This document shows, piece by piece, positions 36,690 through 45,427 of a stretch of 64,000 nucleotides of DNA. The DNA is taken from contig DATKUY010000049.1 in the NCBI GenBank assembly GCA_035530375.1, positions 1 to 64,000 of the forward strand, read 5' to 3'. Below the pieces are notes generated by a model that saw only the letters and a program-made list of their open reading frames with translations, was not told the origin of the DNA and ran no database searches. Source of the stretch: Sulfuricella sp035530375 (lineage in GTDB: Bacteria > Pseudomonadota > Gammaproteobacteria > Burkholderiales > Sulfuricellaceae). The position numbers and the translations under genes are program-made. Every line of letters starts with the position of its first letter. Positions within the stretch are counted from its first letter, which is position 1.

Positions 36690-37713
36690 GCTTCTCCAGC
36701 AGGCGGCGCACCGGCGTCGGCACGGCCGCATCCAGCGCTTCGCCCAGCGGCAGCCATAGCCCCACGGGCTGTCTTGCCCCGGATCGCCAGGCCGTCACCG
36801 CAACCGGACAAGGCCGAACCTTGAGACGGAAGTGGGTGAAGGTATGGGTGAAATCCGGCAACGGCGGCAAGGGCTGGCCTTCGATGCCGAAGCGTTCGCG
36901 GCAAGCCGCCAGCGCATTCTCCCCCACACCGGTTTCGGGAAAACTCCACAGGCCGCCCCAGATGCCGGCAGGCGGACGCTTCTCCAGGTAAACCTCGCCC
37001 CGGCGCAATAGGACCAGCATGACGGTTTCCTTCTGCGGCAGCGGCTTGCGCGGTTTGGACGCGGGAAGCTCCGCCACCCGATCCTGATTGTAAGCGACGC
37101 AACCGGCATTCACCGGGCAGTCGCCGCAGGCTGGCTTGCGGCTGCACAGCGTCGCGCCGAGATCCATCAGCGCCTGGGTATAGGTTTCGATCCCGGCATC
37201 CGGCAGCAGGTTTTCGGCCTTTTGCCACATGGCGTTTTCCACCGCCTTGACGCCAGGATAGCCGGCGATGCCGAAACAGCGCGCCAGCACGCGCTTGACG
37301 TTGCCATCAAGGATGGCGCGGCGCTGGCCGAAAGCAAAGGCCAGGATCGCAGCAGCGGTGGAGCGGCCTATCCCAGGCAACGCCACCACCGACTCGAATT
37401 TATCCGGGAACGTTCCGCCATGCTGCGCCATCACCATCTGCGCCGCACGGTGCAGGTTGCGGCCGCGGGCGTAGTAGCCGAGCCCGCTCCAGTTCGCCAG
37501 CACATCGTCGAGCGGCGCAGCGGCAAGTGCGGCGATATCGGGAAAACGATGCATGAAGCGCTGGTAATAAGGGATGACGCTGCCGACCTGGGTCTGCTGC
37601 AGCATGATTTCAGACAACCACACCGCGTAGGGATCGCGGGTCTGCTGCCAAGGCAGGCCGTGCCGGCCATGCTGTTTCTGCCACTCGATCAGACGCCGTG
37701 AAAAATCCTTCAT
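36652..37713 (-). CDS. mutY: A/G-specific adenine glycosylase
   Basis: 353 residues. Catalytic Glu in SEIMLQQTQV, helix-hairpin-helix LPGIGRSTAAAILAFAFGQ with catalytic Asp in ILDGNVKRVLAR, and the [4Fe-4S] cysteines C-x6-C-x2-C-x5-C in LCSRKPACGDCPVNAGC, followed by the NUDIX-like recognition domain. It removes adenine opposite 8-oxoG. Confidence 0.96.
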   Translation of the reverse strand: MKDFSRRLIEWQKQHGRHGLPWQQTRDPYAVWLSEIMLQQTQVGSVIPYYQRFMHRFPDIAALAAAPLDDVLANWSGLGYYARGRNLHRAAQMVMAQHGGTFPDKFESVVALPGIGRSTAAAILAFAFGQRRAILDGNVKRVLARCFGIAGYPGVKAVENAMWQKAENLLPDAGIETYTQALMDLGATLCSRKPACGDCPVNAGCVAYNQDRVAELPASKPRKPLPQKETVMLVLLRRGEVYLEKRPPAGIWGGLWSFPETGVGENALAACRERFGIEGQPLPPLPDFTHTFTHFRLKVRPCPVAVTAWRSGARQPVGLWLPLGEALDAAVPTPVRRLLEKLSGRYSWRETSR

Positions 37714-37770
37714 GGGCTCTTAAATTCCAATTTGCATTCAATCCAACACATAGCCCACAAAAATATTCCA

Positions 37771-37856
37771 CCGCAAAGGACGCAAAGGAACGCGAAGGAA
37801 AGACAATCAGGTTGGCATGTCAGAGGTTCGGCTTTTCCTTTGCGAACCTTTGCGGT
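37771..37856. repeat. Periodic inverted repeat, CCGCAAAGGACGCAAAGGAA family, copy A
   Basis: Left arm 37771-37801 has three CGCAAAGGA-like units about 10 bases apart; the right arm 37832-37856 mirrors them. Different unit sequence from the CACGGAT family but the same architecture. Lies between mutY and asmA. Confidence 0.8.
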
Positions 37857-37883
37857 TAAGACTTTAATGATCGAGAAACGGGA

Positions 37884-40091
37884 TTACTTGAACAACCCCT
37901 TCAGGCCACCCTTCAGTTCTTCGCCAAGGCGCGACTTGATCTCTTCTTTCTTCTGCTCGATCTTTTGTTTGGCCGCTTCCGACACCATCGCGCTGAAATC
38001 CAGGCTGTATTTCAGCGCGGCGAACGGCCCGCTGATGCGCACCGGCACGGTCACGCCCTTGAGCGCGGACAATTCCTTGCCGCCCTGGCCTTCCAGAGAG
38101 GCCACCACCGTCGCCTTGGCCAGGTAGTCCATCGAGCTGTCACCGATATTCACGTCGCCGTTGCCGGCCAGGCGCAACAGCGGCGACTTGGCGGAAAGAT
38201 CGTCGTTATGGGCGATGCCGTTATTGATCCGGAAGCTGGCTTTCAGTTCCGAAAAAGCAGTCTTGTCGGCGGCGTTGGCGGCTTGGGTGGTCGTCCCCTG
38301 AAGCACGCCGAATTTCGCCTTGGCGCTGCGGATGGCGCCGGCGATATTGACGCCCTTGAGCGCGCCGTCACGCAGGTTGAGCGCAGCACTGCCCTGCAAC
38401 GCCTTTTTCATGGCGCCTACGGTCGCGCCCTGGGTATTCACATCGAGCATGACGCTGCCGCGCCCGTCCAGCATGTCGACGTTGGCCGCGTCTTTCAGCA
38501 TCGGCCCGACGCTGACGCCGGCCAGGTTCTGTTTCAGCGCCACTCCGGGGGTGCCGGAGCCGTGCAGGGTAACCGATCCATTCAGGCTGCCCTGGTACAG
38601 GTTGGCGGAAATCGGCGCGACGTTGAGGCTGCCGTTGCCGGCCTTGAAGACAAGCTTGAGATTGGAGGACTTGATGTTGGCGACCTTGAGCGTGCCGATG
38701 CTGAGCTGGCCGCTGGCATTGAGGTTTTTCAGGAATGAGAAATCCAGCGGTTTTTCCGGCTGTTTCGCTTTTTCTCCCGGCTTGCCGGGCGGCAGGTAGC
38801 GATCGACGTCGAGCCGGTCGATGGCGACATCGACGGCATAGGCCGGCACGTCGAAACCGGTGACGCCCAGCCTGGCCTTGAGCGGGCTTTCGTCGAGCTT
38901 GCCCGATACATCCAGGCGCGCATCCTGTTTGGCGAGGTCGAGCCGGGCCGCACCGCCCAGGTTCGCGCTGAGCGCCTTTGGCATGGCAGGTCCGCTCAGA
39001 TTGATACTTGCCGCGAGCTTGTCCAGGCTGAACTGCCGGGTGTCCAGGTTGCCGGAGAAGGAGCTGGCAAGCCGGCTTTTGATGGCGTTGCCGCCCTGTT
39101 CCCCGTTGACTTCCAGAACAAGCTGGTCGGCGTGGAAATTATCGCCCTTGCCGACCAGGGCAGGAACGCTCAGCACCAGATCGAGATTGCCCTTGGGCTG
39201 CACCAGTTTCGCCGTTACGTCGATCTTGCCGGCCGCACGCTCCGGCCCGATTTCGAAGTTCGGCGCCGCCAGGCGGATATCCATGCTGTCCGCGCCACGC
39301 TTGCCGGCCAAGGAAAACGCGAAGCCTTCCAGGGCGACCGCCCTGGCCGTGCCGTCCAGGCTGAAGCTGCCCTTCAGGCTGGACGCCAGCCCGGACATGC
39401 CGGCGACATCGCCCTTGATATCGGCGTTGATTGCCTTGAACGCGAAGCGCTTGGCCTCGGTATCGAACAAAAGATCGCTGGCCAGCGCCACCTGCAGGTT
39501 GATCTTCGGGCTGTCGCCTTGCAGCGCGAATTTCAGATCGACCTTGCCGGGCTGATTATTGGCCAGCCGCCCGGTTTCGGCTTCCAGCCCGGTAATGGAC
39601 AAACGACGCTTGTTCATCCGGTCGTCGAAGGCAAGGGCGGCGCGGGTAATGCTCACCCCCTCGATATCGAACTTGAACTGCTCCGACTCCTCCTTCTTCA
39701 GCAAATCGTCGATGCTGGTGGTGCCGTCGGGATAGCGCACCAGATTGGCGCGCAGCCCATCCACCCTGACCCGGTCCACCACCAGTTGCTTGCGCAGCAA
39801 CGGCAGCACCGCCAAAGAAACCTTGACGCTGTCGACAGCGGCGAATTCCTTGCTGCTGTCGTGCTCGCTCAAGGAAAGCCTGCCGAGATCGGCGCCGATC
39901 CGGGGAAAGAAGGTGAGCTTGATGTCGCCGTCCAGTTTCAGGGTGCGGTGCTTCTTTTCCTGCACCATCTTCACGATCAGCGGCTTGTAATCATTGGGGT
40001 TGAAGGTGGCGGCAACGTAGCCGGCTACGGCAACGATCAGAACAACAACAGTCCCGCCAACCCAAAGCCCGGTCTTCAAGAATTTCTTCAT
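37884..40091 (-). CDS. AsmA-family envelope protein
   Basis: 735 residues. One N-terminal helix (TGLWVGGTVVVLIVAVAGYV) anchors a long periplasmic domain rich in beta repeats; the C-terminal part (RDGALKGVNIAGAIR, FSELKASFRINNGIAHNDDL) is the AsmA signature. AsmA-like proteins help phospholipid traffic and outer-membrane assembly. ATG 40091 gives the expected basic N-terminus (MKKFLKTG). Confidence 0.9.
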   Translation of the reverse strand: MKKFLKTGLWVGGTVVVLIVAVAGYVAATFNPNDYKPLIVKMVQEKKHRTLKLDGDIKLTFFPRIGADLGRLSLSEHDSSKEFAAVDSVKVSLAVLPLLRKQLVVDRVRVDGLRANLVRYPDGTTSIDDLLKKEESEQFKFDIEGVSITRAALAFDDRMNKRRLSITGLEAETGRLANNQPGKVDLKFALQGDSPKINLQVALASDLLFDTEAKRFAFKAINADIKGDVAGMSGLASSLKGSFSLDGTARAVALEGFAFSLAGKRGADSMDIRLAAPNFEIGPERAAGKIDVTAKLVQPKGNLDLVLSVPALVGKGDNFHADQLVLEVNGEQGGNAIKSRLASSFSGNLDTRQFSLDKLAASINLSGPAMPKALSANLGGAARLDLAKQDARLDVSGKLDESPLKARLGVTGFDVPAYAVDVAIDRLDVDRYLPPGKPGEKAKQPEKPLDFSFLKNLNASGQLSIGTLKVANIKSSNLKLVFKAGNGSLNVAPISANLYQGSLNGSVTLHGSGTPGVALKQNLAGVSVGPMLKDAANVDMLDGRGSVMLDVNTQGATVGAMKKALQGSAALNLRDGALKGVNIAGAIRSAKAKFGVLQGTTTQAANAADKTAFSELKASFRINNGIAHNDDLSAKSPLLRLAGNGDVNIGDSSMDYLAKATVVASLEGQGGKELSALKGVTVPVRISGPFAALKYSLDFSAMVSEAAKQKIEQKKEEIKSRLGEELKGGLKGLFK

Positions 40092-40151
40092 CGTAAAACC
40101 CCTTGTTTTTCTCTCGCCGGCGTACCCTTGACAACTAATATTATAGCCCCG

Positions 40152-40220
40152 CCGCATAGGGGTGACTGTAATTTACACAGCACGACAGTTGGGATGAAAT
40201 CAGGATTTCAGAGGTATTCT
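40152..40220. mobile_element. Decayed end of a MITE related to the copy at 51434-51576
   Basis: The tract GTTGGGATGAAATCAGGATT, then TCAGAGGTATTCT, closely matches the right end of the 51.4-kb MITE; farther left GCCGCATAGG aligns with its GCCGCATATG. The outer end abuts the tRNA-Gly 3' CCA. Left terminal repeat not found. Confidence 0.6.
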
Positions 40221-40293
40221 GGAGCGGGTGAAGGGAATCGAACCCTCGTATGCAGCTTGGGAAGCTGCCGTTCTACCATTGAACTACACCCGC
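40220..40293 (-). tRNA. tRNA-Gly (anticodon CCC)
   Basis: On the minus strand: acceptor GCGGGTG/CACCCGC, D-arm GTTCAATGGTAGAAC, anticodon loop TTCCCAA (CCC), T-loop GGGTTCGATTCCC, discriminator T and an encoded CCA. Very close to other bacterial glyU genes. Confidence 0.95.
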
Positions 40294-40421
40294 AAACACC
40301 CCAATTCTACGATAGTTCCCACGATTCAAACAACAATTGTCTTAACCGGGTGGCGTCAAACGCTATTGCAGTTGCCATTGCCGGTATAATCGGCGTAAGA
40401 GGATTTAGGGACGAGTTTGCG

Positions 40422-41654
40422 ATGTCGAAGAAACTGATCAAGATTAAGCATCTGGTTCCGGGCATGTTTATCGACGATGTCAATTGCAGCCTGAAGGACC
40501 GCGAGCGCATCGGGGAAACCCGGAATTTCCTGGTTCTCAGCAAGAACGAAATCGGCCGGCTCGCCGCGCTGGGCATCCAGGAACTCTACATCAACCCGGA
40601 AAAGGGACTCGATCATTTCGACGAGGACGATGAGCGCCGCAAGGCGAATCAGGCCATCGCCGAACTGGCGCGCCTGAAGAATGCGCAAAATGCCCAGAAG
40701 CAGAAGTCGCTGGTGGATGAACTTTACGATGCCAAGATGCTCCTGGCGAAAGCCCGCACGGAACTGGAGAATGCCATCGGCGACCTCCGTGCCGACAGGA
40801 AAATCGCTATCGAACCGGTTTGGCCCCTGCTCGAGGAAATTTACAAGTCGGTCAACGAAAACAAGGATGCCATCGTCACGGTATGCCGCAAGAAGAAGAA
40901 AGGCGGCTACGCACTCGAGCATTCGGTCAGCCATTGCGCGCTGATGATGGCCTTCGGCCAGACGCTGGGCATGGACAAGGCTGCCGTGCTCGATCTCGGT
41001 CTCGGCGGCTTGTTCCACGACATCGGCAAGATCCGGGTGCCCGCTGCCATCCTGAACAAGCCGGGAAAACTGACGGCGGAAGAGCTGGCCGTCGTCCGCA
41101 AGCATCCCTTATGGGGCGGCGAATTCGTCAAAAGCGCGGACGGTTTTCCTGAACGGGCTCTGGCGGTGGTGATGGAACATCACGAGCGGATCGACGGAAC
41201 CGGCTATCCCAACCAGTTGAAGGAACACGGAATCTCCCTGTTCGGCCAGATAGCCGCCATCGTCGACGTCTACGACGCCTGCATCTCGATCCGCGCCTAC
41301 GGCGCCGCCGCCGACCCCTGCATGGTCATCCGCCATCTCTTCGAGGAAGCGGGCAAGCAGTTTCACAAGGAACTGGTGCAGCAGTTCATCAAAACCATCG
41401 GAATTTATCCAGTCGGCACCCTGGTGCGGCTGGAAAGCAACAAGCTCGCCATCGTCATCCGCCAGACCAAGAGTCTGACCCAACCGGTAGTGCGCATCGT
41501 CTTCGACCTGAAGCACAATTGTTTCATGTCTCCGGAGGACGTCGACCTGTCGCGCCCCCGCGATAAAATGGACAAAGTGGTGGGACACGAAGCACCGGAA
41601 AAGTGGAAAATCGACCCGTTCCGTTTCATCTCTCCGGAGCTGGCAAGCATTTAA
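40422..41654 (+). CDS. HD-GYP domain protein, c-di-GMP phosphodiesterase
   Basis: 410 residues. An N-terminal DUF3391-like region (KIKHLVPGMFIDDVNCSL) and a coiled-coil (about 65-125) precede the HD-GYP domain: EHSVSHCALM, HDIGKIRVP, HHERIDGTGYP and a closing SLFGQIAAIVDVYDA. The catalytic residues are intact, so it should hydrolyse c-di-GMP to GMP. ATG 40422 is used; the longer upstream frame is antisense to asmA. A TATAAT at 40385-40390 may be its -10. Confidence 0.92.
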   Translation: MSKKLIKIKHLVPGMFIDDVNCSLKDRERIGETRNFLVLSKNEIGRLAALGIQELYINPEKGLDHFDEDDERRKANQAIAELARLKNAQNAQKQKSLVDELYDAKMLLAKARTELENAIGDLRADRKIAIEPVWPLLEEIYKSVNENKDAIVTVCRKKKKGGYALEHSVSHCALMMAFGQTLGMDKAAVLDLGLGGLFHDIGKIRVPAAILNKPGKLTAEELAVVRKHPLWGGEFVKSADGFPERALAVVMEHHERIDGTGYPNQLKEHGISLFGQIAAIVDVYDACISIRAYGAAADPCMVIRHLFEEAGKQFHKELVQQFIKTIGIYPVGTLVRLESNKLAIVIRQTKSLTQPVVRIVFDLKHNCFMSPEDVDLSRPRDKMDKVVGHEAPEKWKIDPFRFISPELASI

Positions 41655-41679
41655 TACGGCGCATCAAGTACCGACCATC

Positions 41680-41731
41680 ACCAGGCTGCGTTCTTGGCAA
41701 CGCCGCCGTTTTACCATTGAACGACACTCGC
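41680..41731 (-). pseudogene. Degenerate tRNA-Gly-like 5' half
   Basis: On the minus strand GCGAGTG, then GTTCAATGGTAAAAC and an anticodon-loop-like TTGCCAA resemble tRNA-Gly, but the anticodon stem does not pair and the T-arm is missing. It lies 1.4 kb from the intact tRNA-Gly on the same strand. Confidence 0.5.
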
Positions 41732-41776
41732 GTGGTAAAATGTATCCATACTTTATTTTCGATAGTGTTGAAGGCA

Positions 41777-41977
41777 ATGCAGCTGACAGTCAACGGCACG
41801 TCCCACAGTTTCGAACAGAATCCGAACCTTTCCCAGTTGCTGGAATATCTGAACCTGACCGGCAAGCGCCTGGCGGTGGAATGCAACGGCGAAATCGTGC
41901 CGCGCAGCCGGTTTGGCGAGACGCGGCTCGCGGATGGGGACAAGCTGGAAATCGTCGTCGCGGTCGGCGGCGGCTAA
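41777..41977 (+). CDS. thiS: Sulfur carrier protein ThiS
   Basis: 66 residues, ubiquitin-like fold, ending VAVGGG with the C-terminal Gly-Gly that is thiocarboxylated. ATG 41777 follows AAGG. It donates sulfur to the thiazole made by ThiG, 26 bases downstream. Confidence 0.95.
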   Translation: MQLTVNGTSHSFEQNPNLSQLLEYLNLTGKRLAVECNGEIVPRSRFGETRLADGDKLEIVVAVGGG

Positions 41978-42003
41978 CTCTTCACCTTTATTACTGGAAA
42001 GAC

Positions 42004-42783
42004 ATGGACGAACTCATTATCGCGGGCAAAGTCTACGCCTCCCGGCTGCTGGTCGGCACCGGCAAGTACAAGGATTTCGACGAGACCCGCCGCGCCGTGG
42101 AACAAAGCGGCGCGCAAATCGTGACGGTGGCGATCCGCCGCACCAACATCGGCCAGACCGCGGGCGAACCGAGCCTGCTCGATGCGCTGCCGCCATCGAA
42201 GTACACCTACCTGCCCAACACCGCCGGCTGCTACAGCGCCGACGACGCGATCCGCACCCTGCGCCTGGCGCGCGAACTGCTGGACGGGCATGACCTGGTC
42301 AAGCTGGAAGTGCTGGGCGACCCGAAAACGCTCTACCCGAACATGGTGGAAACCCTGAAAGCCGCCGAGGTGCTGGTCAAGGACGGCTTCAAGGTGATGG
42401 TCTACACTTCCGACGATCCGATCATCGCCAGGCAACTGGAAGAAATCGGCTGCGTCGCGGTGATGCCGCTGGCCAGCCTGATCGGCTCGGGCATGGGCAT
42501 CCTCAATCCATGGAATCTGCAGATCATCATCGACAACGCCAAGGTACCGGTGATCGTCGATGCCGGCGTGGGTACCGCGTCGGATGCAGCGATTGCGATG
42601 GAGCTGGGCTGCGACGGCGTGCTGATGAACACCGCCATCGCCGGCGCGCAAAACCCGGTGCTGATGGCATCGGCGATGAAAAAGGCCGTGCAGGCCGGGC
42701 GCGAGGCGTTCCTCGCCGGCCGCATGCCGAAAAAGCTCTATTCCGCCAGCCCGAGTTCACCGACGACGGGTTTGATTTCCTGA
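42004..42783 (+). CDS. thiG: Thiazole synthase
   Basis: 259 residues. LLVGTGKYKDFDETRRAVEQ (Schiff-base and DXP-binding part), KLEVLGDPKTLYPN, IVDAGVGTASDAAIAMELG and GVLMNTAIAG are characteristic. Forms the thiazole of thiamine from DXP, dehydroglycine and ThiS-thiocarboxylate. thiO/thiH and thiE are not in the window. Confidence 0.96.
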   Translation: MDELIIAGKVYASRLLVGTGKYKDFDETRRAVEQSGAQIVTVAIRRTNIGQTAGEPSLLDALPPSKYTYLPNTAGCYSADDAIRTLRLARELLDGHDLVKLEVLGDPKTLYPNMVETLKAAEVLVKDGFKVMVYTSDDPIIARQLEEIGCVAVMPLASLIGSGMGILNPWNLQIIIDNAKVPVIVDAGVGTASDAAIAMELGCDGVLMNTAIAGAQNPVLMASAMKKAVQAGREAFLAGRMPKKLYSASPSSPTTGLIS

Positions 42784-42793
42784 AACCTTTTTT

Positions 42794-42851
42794 CCACGGA
42801 TTAACACGGATAACCCCGATTTCATCTGTGTAAATCCGTGTTAATCCGTGG
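42794..42851. repeat. Periodic inverted repeat, CCACGGATTAACACGGAT family, copy 5 (short)
   Basis: Arms 42794-42811 and 42824-42851 are nearly back to back (58 bases in all). It fills the thiG-trmB gap and ends 10 bases before the trmB start. Confidence 0.85.
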
Positions 42852-42861
42852 CTAAGATTTT

Positions 42862-43536
42862 ATGAACCATCGCCCCATCAGAAGCTATGTCCTGCGCCAG
42901 GGCCGCATGTCCAATGCCCAGACACGGGCGCTGGAAACCCTGCTGCCGCGCTACGGCATTCCCTTTCAGGAGACGCGGCTCGATCTCGATGCGGCCTTCG
43001 GCAGGGCGGCGCCGAAAATCCTCGAAATCGGTTTCGGCATGGGCGACAGCACCGCCAAGATTGCCGCCGAGCATCCCGACAACGACTACCTCGGCATCGA
43101 AGTGCACGGCCCCGGCGTCGGCAGCCTGCTGAACCAGATCGAGGCGCTGAAGCTGACCAATCTGCGCGTGATGCAGCACGACGCGGTGGAAGTGCTGAAA
43201 TGCATGCTCGCCCCGGCCAGCCTGGACGGCGTGCATATTTTCTTTCCCGATCCATGGCACAAGAAGAAGCACAACAAGCGCCGCCTGATCCAGCCGGAAC
43301 TGGTTGCCCTGCTGTGCGACAAACTCAAGCCCGGCGGCTACCTCCATGCCGCCACCGACTGGCAGGAATACGCCGAGCATATCCTCGCCGTGCTTTCCGC
43401 CGAGCCCAGCCTCGCCAATACCGCAGCCGATTATGCCCCGCGCCCGGACTACCGCCCGCTCACCAAGTTCGAGCAGCGCGGCATCCGGCTCGGGCATGGG
43501 GTGTGGGACATCGTGTTCAGGAAACTCGGGGCATAA
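42862..43536 (+). CDS. trmB: tRNA (guanine-N7-)-methyltransferase
   Basis: 224 residues. SAM-binding LEIGFGMGDSTAKIAAEHP, acidic EVHGPGVGSLL, and the signature HIFFPDPWHKKKHNKRRL. It methylates G46 in the tRNA variable loop. Confidence 0.96.
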   Translation: MNHRPIRSYVLRQGRMSNAQTRALETLLPRYGIPFQETRLDLDAAFGRAAPKILEIGFGMGDSTAKIAAEHPDNDYLGIEVHGPGVGSLLNQIEALKLTNLRVMQHDAVEVLKCMLAPASLDGVHIFFPDPWHKKKHNKRRLIQPELVALLCDKLKPGGYLHAATDWQEYAEHILAVLSAEPSLANTAADYAPRPDYRPLTKFEQRGIRLGHGVWDIVFRKLGA

Positions 43537-43552
43537 CGAACTGCGTGGCGAT

Positions 43553-44257
43553 TCAACGCACCGGCAAATCGTCGGCGTGGCCGACTATCGTGGCGAAACG
43601 GTCGCGTAGCGCGGCAATTTCCGCCCGTTGCACTGTTGCGGCGGGCACCGTGCCGCCCGCGCCGTCGGGCAGGTCGCGAGTGGCCGTCGCACCTTCCACG
43701 ACAGTCGTCCGGTAGCCCAGATCGAGCGCCGCGCGCACCGTCGCGCTCAGGCACATGTGGGTCATAAAGCCGGCGACGATCAGGTTTTTCCTTCCCAGTT
43801 GAACGAGCTGTTTCTCGAGCGTGGTGCCGGCAAAGGCATTCGGCAGCGATTTGACAATGACCTGCTCTCCCGCTTGAGGTGCAAGCTGGGGAACGATTTC
43901 CACGAAAGGCCCGTCGGGGTCGAACAGCGCCGATCCCGGCTTGGCTTGATGGACGACGTGGATGACCGGGGTGCCGGCCTGCCGCGCCAGTTTCAATAGC
44001 TGCGCGGTTTCGCGCAAGGCGCTGTCCATGCCCACCAGGGGGAGTCGTCCGTCGGTGTATTCGCGCTGGGCGTCGATGATGACCAGAACGCTCTCCGACA
44101 GACGCGCCGGATAGGCTTGCACGCCGGCGATTTGCAGCAGGGTGGCGGCGCCCCTGCCGATTTCGGCGGCATCCGCAATGATGGGGCTGGACAATGCCAG
44201 CGCGAAGAGCAGCAAGCTGGCAAGCAACCTGCTGAAACTGGCTCTGAGTGTCGTCAT
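43553..44257 (-). CDS. Exported isochorismatase-family hydrolase
   Basis: 234 residues from MTTLRASFSRL. The signal peptide (LLASLLLFALALSSPIIADA) predicts export. Catalytic triad residues: Asp in VLVIIDAQREY, Lys in VIVKSLPNAF, Cys in GFMTHMCLSATVRAALD. These enzymes cleave C-O or C-N bonds in small compounds (isochorismate, nicotinamide, biuret). GGAGAC precedes ATG 44257. Divergent from the LysR gene, which likely controls it; substrate unknown. Confidence 0.85.
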   Translation of the reverse strand: MTTLRASFSRLLASLLLFALALSSPIIADAAEIGRGAATLLQIAGVQAYPARLSESVLVIIDAQREYTDGRLPLVGMDSALRETAQLLKLARQAGTPVIHVVHQAKPGSALFDPDGPFVEIVPQLAPQAGEQVIVKSLPNAFAGTTLEKQLVQLGRKNLIVAGFMTHMCLSATVRAALDLGYRTTVVEGATATRDLPDGAGGTVPAATVQRAEIAALRDRFATIVGHADDLPVR

Positions 44258-44434
44258 GATGTGTCTCCGGAATAAGGGGGAAATGCACCGCTTTTGATTG
44301 CGATGCCCGGCCATTTTGACGGCCGGGTTTGTCGCCATCCAATCGTATTTTCGGATGCTTTCCATCAGCGCCGCCGATTGCTCCCCGCCGGTATTTCGGC
44401 GATGATGGGAAAATTCGAACCAGGGCGCCATTCC

Positions 44435-45319
44435 GTGGAACTCCATCAACTACGCACCTTTGTCACCGTCGGACGGGAAGAGCACCTGACCCGCGCCGCC
44501 GAATTGCTGTGCTTGAGCCAACCGGCGGTCAGCGCTCACGTCAAGGCACTGGAGGACGAACTCGGGTTGTCGCTGTTCGAACGCGGCGCCAAGGGGATGA
44601 CCCCTACCCCCGCCGGTCGACGCCTGCTGGATTATGCCGAGAAGGTGTTGGCCGCACGCCAGGAAATGATCCACGAAGCCGGGCGCATCAAGGGCGCGGT
44701 GAGCGGAAAATTGCGTATCGGCACCGTCGGCGATACGGAAATGCTGCGCCTCGGACCGATTCTTGCCCGCATGGCGCAACGTTATCCTCATGTCACTATC
44801 CAGTTGCGCAGCGGGCTTTCCGGCACGGTGATCGAGGATGTCCTCAACAACCGCCTCGACGCCGGTTTCACCGTTTTCGCGGACGACAGCAAGGTCGGTA
44901 CGTTGATGCGTATCGGGCTGATGAAATTCGCCCTGCGCCTTGCGGCCCCGGCGGCATGGCGCATGCAGGTGGAGCAGGCGGAATGGGAAAAGCTCGCCAT
45001 GATGCCGTGGATCGGCATGCCGCCGCTGTCTTTCTGCGGGCGGCTGGCGGGGGAGGTATTTCGCCGGCAGGGCGGCGCGCCGCGCAAAATCATCGAAGCC
45101 GACCGCAACGCCACCGTTCTCAGCCTGATCGTCGCCGGCACGGGCATCGGCTTGCTGCACGAGGAGCAGGCGCTGAAGGCGGAACAGGCAGGGGAAGTGA
45201 TCCTGATCCCCGGCCTGCGCGAGGAAACGCGGCTCGATTTCATCCATCTGGCGGAGCGGCAAGGCGATCTCCCGCTCGCCGCGCTGCAGGAGGTGCTGCG
45301 CGAGGTGTGGGAAATCTGA
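44435..45319 (+). CDS. LysR-family transcriptional regulator
   Basis: 294 residues from GTG (VELHQLRTFVTVGREEHLTR). HTH with LCLSQPAVSAHVKALEDELG, then a periplasmic-binding-like effector domain (KLRIGTVGDTEMLRLGPIL). GTG 44435 is chosen because LysR proteins start right at this strand-helix; ATG 44402 would add 11 residues. The 177-base gap to the hydrolase probably holds its operator. Confidence 0.88.
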   Translation: MELHQLRTFVTVGREEHLTRAAELLCLSQPAVSAHVKALEDELGLSLFERGAKGMTPTPAGRRLLDYAEKVLAARQEMIHEAGRIKGAVSGKLRIGTVGDTEMLRLGPILARMAQRYPHVTIQLRSGLSGTVIEDVLNNRLDAGFTVFADDSKVGTLMRIGLMKFALRLAAPAAWRMQVEQAEWEKLAMMPWIGMPPLSFCGRLAGEVFRRQGGAPRKIIEADRNATVLSLIVAGTGIGLLHEEQALKAEQAGEVILIPGLREETRLDFIHLAERQGDLPLAALQEVLREVWEI

Positions 45320-45427
45320 CGCGGCGGCGTCATCACGCCGCCTGATGGCCTGAATCGTAAAAAACGATTGGCTTCACCGCCGTCCCGCGCGCGAAAATCA
45401 GTCATTTATTTCCTCAAGGAGGCAAAC

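Noticed and set aside
39132..40421. Long upstream extension of the HD-GYP frame
   Set aside because: It is antisense to asmA and crosses the tRNA; the family N-terminus starts at 40422.
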